Part shown: positions 18,333 through 28,005 of the stretch, piece by piece
Numbering within the stretch: position 1 is the stretch's first letter
Layout of the letters: every line of letters begins with the position of its first letter
DNA from: Antrihabitans spumae
GTDB taxonomy: Bacteria; Actinomycetota; Actinomycetes; Mycobacteriales; Mycobacteriaceae
DNA length: 64,000 nucleotides
NCBI RefSeq assembly: GCF_043944905.1
Contig: NZ_JBIMSN010000116.1
Coordinates: forward strand, 1 to 64,000
Direction of reading: 5' to 3'
Notes under the pieces: model-generated
What the model saw: the letters and a program-made list of their open reading frames with translations, nothing else
Database searches by the model: none
What the model was told of the DNA's origin: nothing
Translations under genes and position numbers: made by a program

Positions 18333-19777
18333 CCCTTGTTCTGCGGTACGCCGCCCGCAGTGACCGCGGCCTCGTGCGCTCGAACAACGAAGACTCCGTC
18401 TACGCCGGAGCTCGTCTGCTTGCCCTTGCCGACGGTATGGGCGGACATGCGGCCGGCGAGGTCGCCTCGCAGTTGATGATCGCGGCTCTAGCCCATCTCG
18501 ACGACGACGAGCCTGGCAACGACCTGCTCGGCAAGCTCGACTCGGCGACCCGTGAGGGCAATGCATCCATCGCCGATCAGGTCGACGCCGAACCCGAACT
18601 CGACGGAATGGGCACCACGCTCACGGCGATCCTCTTCGCGGGGACGAAGCTCGGGCTCGTGCACATCGGCGACTCGCGTGCGTACCTGCTACGCGACGAC
18701 GAACTCTCTCAGATCACGCGCGACGACACCTTCGTGCAGTCACTGGTCGACGAAGGCCGGATCACCGCCGAACAAGCTCACACACATCCGCAGCGGTCGC
18801 TGATCATGCGCGCGCTGACCGGCAACGAGATCGACCCGACGCTGACCGTGCGCGAGGCGCGGGCCGGCGATCGTTATCTGCTGTGCTCGGACGGACTCTC
18901 CGACGTCGTCAGCGACGAGACCATCCAGGACACGATGCGCGTCGGCTCGCAGGACGAGTGCGCGGACCGCTTGATCGAATTGGCGCTGCGCAGCGGTGGA
19001 CCCGACAACGTGACGGTCGTCGTCGCCGACGTCATCGATCTCGACTACGGCCAGAGTCATCCGATCGTCGGTGGCGCCGCGTCGAGTGAAGAAGAAGAGC
19101 ACACGCCGAACCCGAATACCGCTGCGGGCCGCGCAGCAGCACTTCGACCGCCGCGCGCGACGCCGAAGCGGTTGCCACTTGCGCCGGAGCCGCCGCCGAA
19201 GAAGAGTCACAAGCTGCGCTGGACGTTGGTCGCACTCGGCGTTTTGATCGCGCTGGTCATCGCAGTCGTGATCGCAGGCAACATCATTCGCGGCAACTAT
19301 TACGTCGGTGAGAAGGACGGCGAGGTCGTCATTCTCAACGGCATTCCGCTGTCGGTACCTGGTTACTCGTTCGAGAAGGTTGCTCGTGTCGGCTGCCTCG
19401 ACAGGAACGACAACGTGTCCGACGTCGATCCCGACGAGTCGCACGCGTCCTGCGACGTCCTCGAGATGTCGGATCTCACCGACTCCGCACAGAGCTCGGT
19501 GCGGATGGGCCTGCAGTCGGGCTCCTTGGACGAAGCGCGGACGCAACTGCAGTCGTTGATCGAGTCCGGGCTCAAGCCGAAGTGCCGTGCGGAGACCCGC
19601 GAACCCGAGCGCGAGCCTGCGACGACGACGCCACCGCCGACCGAACTGCTGCCGCCGCCGACGGGTGAGGTTCCGCCGCCCGGTGATCCCGCAGCCCCGC
19701 CGACCACGACGGCCGCACCGACAACTACGACCACACCGTCGGCTCTGCCAGGGCAGACGGACTGCAGGCCCGGCTAA
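18329..19777 (+). CDS. pstP: PstP, PP2C-family Ser/Thr protein phosphatase
   Basis: Membrane-anchored metal-dependent phosphatase that reverses PknA/PknB phosphorylation. The 482-residue product has PP2C motifs RSDRGLVRSNNEDS, ADGMGGHAAGE, GDSRAYLLRDD, CSDGLSDVVSD and GGPDNVTVVV (metal-binding aspartates present). These are followed by a cytoplasmic linker, one transmembrane helix (LVALGVLIALVIAVVIAG) and an extracellular region that ends in a Pro/Thr-rich tail. The GTG at 18329 overlaps the fhaB stop; the frame is open upstream, but that part lies inside fhaB. It is followed 3 bases later by rodA. Confidence 0.95.
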   Translation: MTLVLRYAARSDRGLVRSNNEDSVYAGARLLALADGMGGHAAGEVASQLMIAALAHLDDDEPGNDLLGKLDSATREGNASIADQVDAEPELDGMGTTLTAILFAGTKLGLVHIGDSRAYLLRDDELSQITRDDTFVQSLVDEGRITAEQAHTHPQRSLIMRALTGNEIDPTLTVREARAGDRYLLCSDGLSDVVSDETIQDTMRVGSQDECADRLIELALRSGGPDNVTVVVADVIDLDYGQSHPIVGGAASSEEEEHTPNPNTAAGRAAALRPPRATPKRLPLAPEPPPKKSHKLRWTLVALGVLIALVIAVVIAGNIIRGNYYVGEKDGEVVILNGIPLSVPGYSFEKVARVGCLDRNDNVSDVDPDESHASCDVLEMSDLTDSAQSSVRMGLQSGSLDEARTQLQSLIESGLKPKCRAETREPEREPATTTPPPTELLPPPTGEVPPPGDPAAPPTTTAAPTTTTTPSALPGQTDCRPG

Positions 19778-19780
19778 CCG

Positions 19781-21247
19781 ATGTCGTCTCCTGAGCCCTC
19801 GGCAAGATCATCTCCGGCGCCGTCTTTTCCGAGTCCGCCCGGTGGCTTCGCACCTGCGCCACTGGTGTCGAATCGTCGCAACGTCGAGTTGCTGCTGCTC
19901 GGTTTCGGCGTCGTCATCACAACGCTGTCACTCGTGCTCGTCGAAGCGAGCCAGGAACAGTCGATCACCTGGGACCTCGCCAAGTACGCGTTCGCATACA
20001 TGGGCTTGTTCGCGATCGCGCACCTCGGTGTGCGGCGGTTCGCGCCCTACGCCGACCCGCTGCTTCTGCCTATCGTCGCGCTGCTCAACGGGCTCGGCCT
20101 GGTTCTGATCCATCGCCTCGACCTCGCCGACGCGCAGGAAGCGCAGTACAACGGCGATCCGATCCCGTCGCCCGACGCCAATCAGCAGGTGCTCTGGGTA
20201 GGCCTAGCCCTGATCGGGTTCCTCGCGGTGCTCATCGTGCTGCGTGACTACCGCACCCTCGCCCGCTACGGCTACACCCTCGGCCTGGGCGGCCTCGTCC
20301 TGCTGTCGATCCCCGCGGTGTTGCCGTCGAAGTTCTCGGAGATCAACGGTTCCAAGATCTGGATCCTGCTCCCCGGCTTCAGTTTCCAGCCGGGTGAATT
20401 CGCCAAGATCTTGCTGATCATCTTCTTCGCTGCGGTGCTGGTGGCGAAACGTGAGTTGTTCACCTCCGCCGGCAAACATTTTCTCGGCATGGACTTCCCG
20501 CGCGCCCGCGATCTGGGACCCATTCTGGTCGCGTGGGGCGTCTCGCTTGCGGTGTTGGTGTTCGAGAAGGACCTCGGCACGTCACTGCTGCTGTTCGGCA
20601 CCGTGCTCACGATGTTGTATATCGCCACAGCGCGAGTCGGCTGGGTTCTCATCGGCGGTGCACTGCTGATCGTTGGATTCGTTTTCGCCTACAAGGCCTT
20701 CAGTCACGTCCGCGTGCGCACCGACACCTGGCTCGATCCGTTCGAGGACTACTACAACACCGGCTTGCAGATCTCCCAGTCGCTGTTCGGTCTGGCGACG
20801 GGCGGAATCGCGGGCACCGGTCTCGGCAGCGGTCGGCCATCCGAGGTGCCACTAGCGAAGACCGACTTCATCATCGCCACCATCGGTGAAGAACTCGGCC
20901 TCGTCGGATTGACGGCGGTTCTGGTGCTGTACCTGGTCTTCATCATGCGCGGACTCCGGACAGCACTGGCCGTTCGTGACAGCTTCGGCAAACTGCTAGC
21001 TGCAGGTTTGTCGTTTACGGTCGCGATCCAGCTGTTCGTCGTTGTCGGCGGCGTGACCAAGCTCATTCCACTGACCGGCCTCACGACCCCGTACATCTCG
21101 TACGGCGGATCATCGGTGCTGGCAAACTATCTGCTACTAGCGCTGCTGATCAAGATTTCCGACGCAGCACGCGCCCCGGCACCACCGAAGAAGAAGGAGC
21201 AGGCACCCATCGCGGACGCCCCGACCGAAATGCTGAAGAGGACATGA
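19781..21247 (+). CDS. rodA: RodA/FtsW-family peptidoglycan glycosyltransferase
   Basis: SEDS-family polytopic membrane enzyme that polymerises lipid II during elongation. The 488-residue product has a Pro-rich cytoplasmic N-terminus, then about ten to twelve membrane helices. It carries the SEDS signature GSGRPSEVPLAKTDFIIATI GEELG region (around residues 347-370) and a C-terminal KKKEQ tail. The ATG at 19781 is 3 bases after the pstP stop. It is coupled by ATGA overlap to the class B penicillin-binding protein, its expected transpeptidase partner. Confidence 0.95.
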   Translation: MSSPEPSARSSPAPSFPSPPGGFAPAPLVSNRRNVELLLLGFGVVITTLSLVLVEASQEQSITWDLAKYAFAYMGLFAIAHLGVRRFAPYADPLLLPIVALLNGLGLVLIHRLDLADAQEAQYNGDPIPSPDANQQVLWVGLALIGFLAVLIVLRDYRTLARYGYTLGLGGLVLLSIPAVLPSKFSEINGSKIWILLPGFSFQPGEFAKILLIIFFAAVLVAKRELFTSAGKHFLGMDFPRARDLGPILVAWGVSLAVLVFEKDLGTSLLLFGTVLTMLYIATARVGWVLIGGALLIVGFVFAYKAFSHVRVRTDTWLDPFEDYYNTGLQISQSLFGLATGGIAGTGLGSGRPSEVPLAKTDFIIATIGEELGLVGLTAVLVLYLVFIMRGLRTALAVRDSFGKLLAAGLSFTVAIQLFVVVGGVTKLIPLTGLTTPYISYGGSSVLANYLLLALLIKISDAARAPAPPKKKEQAPIADAPTEMLKRT

Positions 21248-22710
21248 ACGTCGCACTGCGCAGAGTCGCCGTTGCCGTAATGGTGATGGTGGTCGCTCTG
21301 CTTGCCAACGCGACCTACGTTCAGGTCATCAAGGCCGACAGCCTGCGCGCCGACCCCCGCAACTCACGGGTGCTGCTCGACGAGTATTCGCGCCAGCGTG
21401 GCCAGATCTCGGCAGACGGACAGGTCCTTGCTGTTTCCGAGGCGACGGACGACCGCTACAAGTACGTGCGTCGGTACCCGTCGACGCCGGAGGCCTACTC
21501 CCCCGTCACCGGCTTCTACTCGATGCAATACGGCAGCACGGGTCTCGAACGTGCGGAAGATCCCGTGCTCAACGGCTCCGACAACAGACTGTTCGGCCGA
21601 CGATTCTTCGACATGGTCTCCGGTCGCGACCCGCGCGGCGGCAACGTCGTCACGACGCTCAATCCCGTGATGCAGCAGGTTGCTTTCGACGAGCTGACGT
21701 CGAAGGGCTTCACCGGTTCCGTCGTCGCGATCGAACCGAGCAGCGGCAAGATTCTGACGATGGTGTCGACACCGAGCTACGACCCCAACCAACTCTCCGG
21801 CCACGACGGCAAGGAAGTGCGGGCCGAGTGGGAGCGGCTCAGTTCCGACCCCAACCAGCCGATGCTGAACAGAGCGGTCAGCCAGACCTACCATCCGGGT
21901 TCGACGTTCAAGGTTGTCGTCACCGCTGCCGCGCTCGGTCGTGGCGTGACGCCGGACAAGCAGGTGACGGCAGCGCCCAACATCACGCTCCCGGGCACCG
22001 AGACAACGCTGGAGAACTACGGCGGCGAAGCGTGTGCTTCGACCCCGACAGTGACGCTGCAGGAAGCGTTCGCGAAATCGTGCAATACGGCGTTCGCGGA
22101 ACTCGGCATCGAGACGACGGATGCGGCAGTCAAGGACCAGTCCGAAGAGTTCGGCATCGGTTCCGATGCGCCCGCAATTCCCATCTCGGTTGCCGACAGC
22201 ACCGTCGGTCCCATCCCCGACGACGCCGCACTGGCTCAAACGAGCATCGGGCAGCGTGACGTTGCGTTGACACCGCTGCAGAATGCCGTCATCGCAGCGA
22301 CCGTTGCCAACGGCGGCACCCGGATGCAGCCGCAGCTCGTCGCGCAGCTGGTCGGACCCGACCTCACCAACCTCGCCGGCTTCAACGCCGTGTCCGCAGG
22401 TCAGGCCATTTCGCCGGAGGTTGCGGCGACCCTGACGGACATGATGATCGACGCCGAGAAGAACGCGGGTGGGCAAGGCATCCCCGGCGTGCAGATCGCG
22501 TCGAAGACCGGAACGGCCGAGCACGGCAACGACCCGCGCAACACGCCGCCGAACTGCTGGTACATCGCCTTCGCCCCCGCGACCAATCCGAAGATCGCGA
22601 TCGCGGTGATCGTCGAGGACGGTGGCGACAAGGGGCTGTCGGCTACAGGCGCAACCGTGGCGGCTCCCATTGCCCGCGCGGTGCTTGCCGCTGGATTGCA
22701 GGGGCGCTGA
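21244..22710 (+). CDS. pbpA: PbpA, class B penicillin-binding protein
   Basis: Peptidoglycan transpeptidase acting in the periplasm-like space. The 488-residue product has an N-terminal signal anchor (VAVAVMVMVVALLANATYV), a pedestal region and a transpeptidase domain with the active-site motifs STFK (in HPGSTFKVV), SCN (in KSCNTAF) and KTG (in ASKTGTAEHG). The start codon overlaps the rodA stop, and the stop overlaps the pknA start (TGATG), so translation is coupled throughout. In mycobacteria PbpA is a PknB substrate. Confidence 0.95.
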   Translation: MNVALRRVAVAVMVMVVALLANATYVQVIKADSLRADPRNSRVLLDEYSRQRGQISADGQVLAVSEATDDRYKYVRRYPSTPEAYSPVTGFYSMQYGSTGLERAEDPVLNGSDNRLFGRRFFDMVSGRDPRGGNVVTTLNPVMQQVAFDELTSKGFTGSVVAIEPSSGKILTMVSTPSYDPNQLSGHDGKEVRAEWERLSSDPNQPMLNRAVSQTYHPGSTFKVVVTAAALGRGVTPDKQVTAAPNITLPGTETTLENYGGEACASTPTVTLQEAFAKSCNTAFAELGIETTDAAVKDQSEEFGIGSDAPAIPISVADSTVGPIPDDAALAQTSIGQRDVALTPLQNAVIAATVANGGTRMQPQLVAQLVGPDLTNLAGFNAVSAGQAISPEVAATLTDMMIDAEKNAGGQGIPGVQIASKTGTAEHGNDPRNTPPNCWYIAFAPATNPKIAIAVIVEDGGDKGLSATGATVAAPIARAVLAAGLQGR

Positions 22711-24191
22711 TGTTGAACAACGGTGCCCTCATCGCCAATCGCTATCGCCTGCAACGGTTGATCGCAACCGGCGGCATGGGTCAGGTGTGGGAAGCGATCG
22801 ACACACGCCTGGATCGTCGCGTCGCGGTGAAGGTCCTCAAGGCCGAGTTCTCGGCTGATCCGACGTTCCGTGAACGGTTCCGCACCGAGGCACGCACGAC
22901 CGCGATGCTCAACCATCACGGTATCGCCGGCGTGTACGACTACGGCGAGACGCACGACCCGTCGGGTGCGGCGACGTCGTATCTGGTGATGGAACTGGTC
23001 GCGGGCGAGCCGCTCAACGCCGTGCTCGGACGCGTCGGCCGGTTGTCGATGCCACACGCGTTGGACATGCTCGAGCAGACCGGGCGAGCGCTCGAGGTCG
23101 CACACGAAGCGGGTGTCGTGCACCGCGACGTCAAACCGGGCAACATCCTGGTGACGCCGACCGGCCAGATCAAGATCACCGACTTCGGTATCGCGAAGGC
23201 CGTCGACGCCTCGCCGGTCACCAAGACCGGAATGGTCATGGGCACCGCTCAGTACATTGCCCCGGAACAGGCACTCGGCCAGGACGCGACGTCGGCGAGT
23301 GACGTCTACGCACTCGGGGTCGTCGGCTACGAAGCTCTCGCGGGCAAACGACCGTTCATCGGCGAAGGTGCCATCACCGTCGCAATGAAGCACGTCCGCG
23401 AAGCACCCGAACCACTGCCGACCGATCTGCCGCCGAACGTCCGCGAGCTCATCGAAATCACGATGACCAAGGATCCGGCAGGCCGCTACTCGCGCGGTGG
23501 CGAGTTCGCCGACGCCGTCGCAGCTGTGCGCGCCGGGCGTCGTCCGCCGCCACCTGGAACGGTGACGGGGGGTCCACCGGCGGCTGTCCACGGACCGACC
23601 AATTCGCTCGGCACGGCTCCTTTCCCCGCGCCGACCGGTGCCGCGCGAGTGCTGCCACCGCCACCGCCACCGGTGCCGAGCACAAGCGTGTTGCCGTCGG
23701 CGCAGCGTGAATATGCCGCGCCGCCAACGGGATACACTGCTGCCGGGAGGAATTCGGAGAGTTCTCGCCCGCCGAGTCCACGCAGCGGGATGTCTATGCC
23801 GCAGAAGTTGCTCGCCGGCGTGGGTGCCGCGGCTCTTCTCGTTGCACTCGTCCTGGCGGGTTGGTTGATCGCGAAGACGTCGGACGACGGCACCTCACCG
23901 GTTGTGAGTACCTCGAACGTGACGACGACGACGCAGGTTGTCGTTCCGCCGGTGACGTCGGAACGCCCGACAACGACGGAGTCGACGACAACCACCACCA
24001 CAACGACGACAACCACGACGCCTGAGCCGACCACAACGACGACGACTCCCGAACCGACCACGACCACAACACCTCCCCCGCCCGTGACTACGACCGCCGC
24101 AGAACCACCACCCCCGACGACGACCGGCCCGAAACCCTTGACGCTTCCATCTCCGTTCACATTGCCGCGGCCAACGCTAGGACAGCCATGA
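22710..24191 (+). CDS. pknA: PknA, Ser/Thr protein kinase
   Basis: Hanks-type kinase that regulates cell shape and division proteins. The 493-residue product has a glycine loop ATGGMGQVWEA, catalytic Lys in VAVKVLKAEF, the loop HRDVKPGNI, DFG and APE motifs, then a Pro-rich juxtamembrane part. One transmembrane helix (LLAGVGAAALLVALVLAGWLI) follows, and then an extracellular tail of about 100 residues made almost only of Thr, Pro and Val. The tail carries no sensor domain, as in other PknA proteins, but it is longer and more Thr-repetitive than I would expect and might be O-glycosylated. The start overlaps the pbpA stop. Confidence 0.95.
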   Translation: MLNNGALIANRYRLQRLIATGGMGQVWEAIDTRLDRRVAVKVLKAEFSADPTFRERFRTEARTTAMLNHHGIAGVYDYGETHDPSGAATSYLVMELVAGEPLNAVLGRVGRLSMPHALDMLEQTGRALEVAHEAGVVHRDVKPGNILVTPTGQIKITDFGIAKAVDASPVTKTGMVMGTAQYIAPEQALGQDATSASDVYALGVVGYEALAGKRPFIGEGAITVAMKHVREAPEPLPTDLPPNVRELIEITMTKDPAGRYSRGGEFADAVAAVRAGRRPPPPGTVTGGPPAAVHGPTNSLGTAPFPAPTGAARVLPPPPPPVPSTSVLPSAQREYAAPPTGYTAAGRNSESSRPPSPRSGMSMPQKLLAGVGAAALLVALVLAGWLIAKTSDDGTSPVVSTSNVTTTTQVVVPPVTSERPTTTESTTTTTTTTTTTTPEPTTTTTTPEPTTTTTPPPPVTTTAAEPPPPTTTGPKPLTLPSPFTLPRPTLGQP

Positions 24192-26119
24192 CCACGACAC
24201 CGCGCAAGCTCTCGTCGCGCTACGAGCTTGGCGAGATCCTCGGTTTCGGTGGCATGTCCGAAGTACATATGGCTCGTGACCTGCGTCTGAGTCGGGACGT
24301 CGCGATCAAGGTGCTGCGCGCCGATCTGGCCCGCGACCCGACCTTCTACCTCCGCTTCCGGCGCGAGGCACAGAATGCGGCGGCCCTGAACCACCCCGCG
24401 ATCGTCGCGGTCTACGACACCGGCGAAGCGGAGACCGACGCCGGACCGTTGCCGTTCATCGTGATGGAGTACGTCGAAGGCGACACGCTGCGCGACATCG
24501 TCCGCAACGAAGGACCCATGGCTCCGCGACGCGCGATGGAGATCATCGCCGACGTCTGCGCCGCGTTGGATTTCAGCCACCGCAACGGCATCGTGCACCG
24601 CGACATGAAGCCGGCGAACATCATGCTCAACCGCGCCGGCGCGGTGAAGGTGATGGACTTCGGTATCGCTCGGGCGATCGCGGACAGCTCGAGCCCGATG
24701 ACGCAGACCGCCGCTGTCATCGGAACAGCGCAGTATCTTTCGCCGGAACAAGCTCGCGGCGAACAGGTCGACGCCCGGTCCGACGTTTACTCCGTCGGTT
24801 GCGTGCTGTTCGAAATCCTCACTGCCGAACCACCTTTCAAGGGTGATTCGCCGGTCGCCGTCGCGTATCAGCATGTGCGCGAGGAGCCTCCGCTGCCGTC
24901 GTCGGTGCACAAGGGTGTTCCGCGCGAGCTCGATTCGGTGATTCTGAAGGCGATGAGCAAGAACCCCGCGAATCGCTATCAGTCCGCGGCCGAGATGCGT
25001 AGCGACCTGATTCGTGTGCTCGGTGGTCAGCGGCCTAGCGCTCCAACCGTGATGACGGAAGAAGACCGCACGACGATCCTCGGTGCCGTCGATTCCACTG
25101 CGCGCCGGTATCGCACCGAGCCTCCGGTGAAGACCACTGCCGCAGTCGAGCTCGACGACGACGAGGAGCCGAAGAAGCGCCCGCTGCTCAAGATCGGCGC
25201 TCTGGTTGCGGCAGCGATGATCGTCGTCGCGATGTTCACGTGGGTCGGTTTCAAGGGATTCGACGTCTTCGGGACCGGCAACGATCAAATCGAAGTACCC
25301 GACGTCACGAACTTGGTGGCGCAGGAAGCGCAGAAGCAGCTCGAGGATCTCTCTTTCGAAGTCGACCGAGTCGACGAGTTCAACGACGACGGCGTCGCTG
25401 CAGGCAAGGTGATTGCAACGAGTCCTCTTGCCGGATCCCCGAAGGACAAGGGCTCGACCGTCACGTTGAAAGTCTCGCGTGGACCCGAGTTGATCGCTGT
25501 ACCGCGGTTGTCGGGTCTCTCGCAGGACCAGGCAACGCAGGCCCTCAACGCTGCGCGGCTCCGACTCGACCCAACGGTCGAACGTGGACCCTCCAGCGTG
25601 GCCGAAAAGGGCAAGGTCATCGAGCAGAAGCCGTCCGAGGGGTCCAGCATCAAGATCGATTCGCTGGTCAAGATCACCATCGGTGACGGTCCGGAGTCGG
25701 TCCGCATACCGACCGTGGTAGGCACGAACATCGACGCAGCGCGACCCAACCTCGAAGGCGCGGGGTTCGTCGTCGAGGTCGAGGAGGTCGCGTCCTCCGA
25801 GCCGAAGGGTGAGGTCATCTCGACGAACCCGACGGGCGGTGGCACTGCGGAGAAGGGTTCGACGGTCCGGGTCCAGGTGTCGCAGGGTGACGAGATTCCG
25901 ATGCCGAACCTCACCAATCAGACGGTGCCCGAGGCGATCAGCACGCTGCGCACGGCTGGCTGGATCGGTGCTGCGGAACAGCTCATCCAGACCGCTGAGC
26001 CGGTGCTCGATCAGCCGCGGCTGGGGCGTGTCGTGACGCAATCACCTGCGCCGGGTGCGCCGATCGCCAAGAACGGCACCGTGACCATAGGCGTTGGGAC
26101 AGTAGGGATTCCGCGGTAG
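24188..26119 (+). CDS. pknB: PknB, PASTA-domain Ser/Thr protein kinase
   Basis: Essential master kinase of growth and cell-wall synthesis. The 643-residue product has an N-terminal kinase domain (LGFGGMSEVHMA glycine loop, VAIKVLRADL, HRDMKPANIM, DFGIARA, LSPEQ), and a juxtamembrane region with threonines in the activation segment. A single transmembrane helix is at about 335-352. Four extracellular PASTA domains follow, starting at EVPDVTNL, IAVPRLSG, RIPTVVGT and IPMPNLTN, that bind muropeptide and lipid II. The start overlaps the pknA stop by ATGA. It is the last gene of the operon, followed by a strong hairpin. Confidence 0.96.
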   Translation: MTTTPRKLSSRYELGEILGFGGMSEVHMARDLRLSRDVAIKVLRADLARDPTFYLRFRREAQNAAALNHPAIVAVYDTGEAETDAGPLPFIVMEYVEGDTLRDIVRNEGPMAPRRAMEIIADVCAALDFSHRNGIVHRDMKPANIMLNRAGAVKVMDFGIARAIADSSSPMTQTAAVIGTAQYLSPEQARGEQVDARSDVYSVGCVLFEILTAEPPFKGDSPVAVAYQHVREEPPLPSSVHKGVPRELDSVILKAMSKNPANRYQSAAEMRSDLIRVLGGQRPSAPTVMTEEDRTTILGAVDSTARRYRTEPPVKTTAAVELDDDEEPKKRPLLKIGALVAAAMIVVAMFTWVGFKGFDVFGTGNDQIEVPDVTNLVAQEAQKQLEDLSFEVDRVDEFNDDGVAAGKVIATSPLAGSPKDKGSTVTLKVSRGPELIAVPRLSGLSQDQATQALNAARLRLDPTVERGPSSVAEKGKVIEQKPSEGSSIKIDSLVKITIGDGPESVRIPTVVGTNIDAARPNLEGAGFVVEVEEVASSEPKGEVISTNPTGGGTAEKGSTVRVQVSQGDEIPMPNLTNQTVPEAISTLRTAGWIGAAEQLIQTAEPVLDQPRLGRVVTQSPAPGAPIAKNGTVTIGVGTVGIPR

Positions 26120-26131
26120 GCGGCTACGCCG

Positions 26132-26177
26132 CTCGTGAGTCCTTTCGGAGGGCGGGACCACTAAAAGGACTCACGAG
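26132..26177. terminator. Bidirectional terminator between pknB and trpG
   Basis: A perfect 14-bp inverted repeat CTCGTGAGTCCTTT/AAAGGACTCACGAG separated by 18 nt lies between the convergent pknB and trpG genes. The A/T ends of the stem give a weak U-tract in both directions. Confidence 0.75.
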
Positions 26178-26187
26178 GCGCGAAGCG

Positions 26188-26829
26188 CTAGACCAGAGCG
26201 GCGGCTACTTCGTTTTCGAGTTGGCCGACGAGCGACTCCGCCGGTCGGTCGCCGCACACCTCTAGCCAGTTCGCCAACATCCGGTGCCCACCCTGTGTCA
26301 GGACCGACTCGGGATGGAACTGAACACCGTGGATCGGTAGCTCCCGATGCCGCATCGCCATGACCACGCCGCTGTCGGTTCGTGCTGTCACTTCGAGCAC
26401 CTCGGGAATCGTCTCTTCGAGGACGGTCAGCGAGTGATAGCGAGTCGCGGTGAACGGATCCGGCAGACCGGCCAGGACGCCGACACCGGAGTGATGGACG
26501 ACGCTTGTCTTACCGTGCAGCAACTCGGGCGCGCGGTCGACGGTTCCACCGAACGCCGCACCGATCGCCTGGTGCCCGAGGCACACGCCGAGCAACGGCG
26601 TCGCGGTCTTCGCGCTGGCGGTCACCAATCCCATCGTCGCACCCGCGCGCTGCGGTGTGCCCGGACCGGGGCTCAGCAGAATTCCGTCGAACGCTGCCGC
26701 GACCGCGTCGAGGTCGGCGAGGTTCGGATCGTCGTTTCGCCATACGACAGCCTCGGTGCCGAGCTGGCCTAGGTACTGCACCAGGTTGAACACGAAGCTG
26801 TCGTAGTTGTCGACGACCAAGATGCGCAT
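26188..26829 (-). CDS. trpG: Glutamine amidotransferase, TrpG/PabA type
   Basis: Class I amidotransferase subunit that supplies ammonia to anthranilate or aminodeoxychorismate synthase. The 213-residue product has the family start MRILVVDNYDSFVFNLVQYL, the nucleophile in LLGVCLGHQAIG and the His-Glu pair in GVQFHPES. The length is normal. Its position next to pknB is that of Rv0013. The synthase partner is not in the window, so TrpG versus PabA cannot be decided. Confidence 0.92.
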   Translation of the reverse strand: MRILVVDNYDSFVFNLVQYLGQLGTEAVVWRNDDPNLADLDAVAAAFDGILLSPGPGTPQRAGATMGLVTASAKTATPLLGVCLGHQAIGAAFGGTVDRAPELLHGKTSVVHHSGVGVLAGLPDPFTATRYHSLTVLEETIPEVLEVTARTDSGVVMAMRHRELPIHGVQFHPESVLTQGGHRMLANWLEVCGDRPAESLVGQLENEVAAALV

Positions 26830-26888
26830 ACCGAGAGACTACGTGCCCAGGTCGGGGGCGGTTCAAGCGAATAACGGGTGGGCGGGCA

Positions 26889-27623
26889 TCAACCGATCGG
26901 CCGGGCATAACGCGTGCTGGTGGCACCGTCGAAGCCGGGAACGGTCAGCTGCTCGTCGATCCTGACGCTGTATCCGAGTCCATACCGCTGCGCGTACTCG
27001 CGAAACAGCCGAACCCCCGGCTCGGCGTCGAGGGTCGCCTCGAGTCGAGCGGGATCACCGATCGCCGTCAGGAGGTACGGCGGACTGTAGGTCCGACCGT
27101 GCAGCAGCAACGTGCTTCCGATGCAGCGCGGCGCCGACGACGACACGATCCGCTGATCCTGCATCCCGACCGCGGACGCGCCCGCGGACCACAATGCATT
27201 GAGAACGCTCTCGATGTCCTGCTGATGGACGACGAGATCGTCGGGGCGTGCGCCGAGGGGGTAGTTCCCGTCTGCTCCACGCGGTGCGTCCGTCAACGTC
27301 ACCGTCACCCCTGTACCACTGACCGGCGTCAGCGCGGCCGCGGCTGCGAGTCCCTCGGCCTCGGCGAGGGCGTCGGCGACAGCCCCATCGGATCCGGCCG
27401 CTTTGCTCTGCAGCTCGGCCACCTGCGCTGCCAGCGCATCGCGCTCGTTTTCCGCGGCGTCTGCGCCCGTCTGCGCGGCTCTGACCAGGTCCGATATCCG
27501 GCCGGAGTCGGTGCTCCTCAACTCGGTTCCGTCCGAGGCAAGCCGCGTCGTGGCGAGCAGGACTCCCGCCGCCAGGCACACAACCAGGACCAGCGGCTTC
27601 CAGATCGCATTTCCGCCGGTCAC
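26889..27623 (-). CDS. DUF881-family membrane protein
   Basis: Homologue by position and layout of M. tuberculosis Rv0012. The 244-residue product has an N-terminal transmembrane helix (PLVLVVCLAAGVLLATT), a coiled-coil-like stretch (VRAAQTGADAAENERDALAA) and a DUF881 domain with VTLTDAPRG, VVHQQDIESVLNALW and LLHGRTYSPPYLLTAIGDP. The outward domain is typical of Gram-positive division-associated proteins of unknown activity. I chose the GTG at 27623 over the longer frame because the latter would run into the divergent crgA start. It is divergent from crgA. Confidence 0.85.
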   Translation of the reverse strand: MTGGNAIWKPLVLVVCLAAGVLLATTRLASDGTELRSTDSGRISDLVRAAQTGADAAENERDALAAQVAELQSKAAGSDGAVADALAEAEGLAAAAALTPVSGTGVTVTLTDAPRGADGNYPLGARPDDLVVHQQDIESVLNALWSAGASAVGMQDQRIVSSSAPRCIGSTLLLHGRTYSPPYLLTAIGDPARLEATLDAEPGVRLFREYAQRYGLGYSVRIDEQLTVPGFDGATSTRYARPIG

Positions 27624-27696
27624 GACCGCTAGGTTAGCGTGTAGTTCACACCGCCTGGTGTCACCGCGCCTGTACTGAAGATCCAAAGAGGAAGTC

Positions 27697-27960
27697 ATGC
27701 CGAAGTCGAAGGTCCGGAAGAAGACCGATTACACGATCAACCCCGCGAGTCGGACTCCTGTGAAAGTCAAAGCAGGTCCGTCGCCGGTTTGGTACGTCGC
27801 CATCATGCTCGGGTTCATGCTCGCAGGGCTGCTGTGGTTGATCGTTTATTACCTCGCCGCCGAGAAGATCTCGTGGATGAACAGCCTCAACGCCTGGAAC
27901 TTCCTCATCGGGTTCGGCTTGATGGTCGTCGGTCTAGTCATGACGATGCGTTGGCGCTAG
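27697..27960 (+). CDS. crgA: CrgA, cell division inhibitor/septation protein
   Basis: A small actinobacterial divisome scaffold of 87 residues: a basic N-terminus (MPKSKVRKKTDY), two transmembrane helices (VWYVAIMLGFMLAGLLWLIV and NFLIGFGLMVVGLVMTM) and a final MRWR. The length and motifs match CrgA of mycobacteria, which binds FtsZ, FtsI and CwsA. An AGAGGAAG ribosome site precedes the ATG. Confidence 0.94.
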   Translation: MPKSKVRKKTDYTINPASRTPVKVKAGPSPVWYVAIMLGFMLAGLLWLIVYYLAAEKISWMNSLNAWNFLIGFGLMVVGLVMTMRWR

Positions 27961-28005
27961 CTGCCGTCGCGCCGCAGAAACGGACAGCAATTACACGCAT
28001 GTTAT

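Noticed and set aside
21364..22524. A 386-codon minus-strand open frame within pbpA
   Set aside because: It has no recognisable motif and lies opposite an intact penicillin-binding protein with all active-site motifs.
23486..26041. An 851-codon minus-strand open frame antisense to pknA and pknB
   Set aside because: Its product is Arg/His/Asp-biased without domain motifs, while the plus strand encodes two complete kinases; it is a codon-bias shadow.
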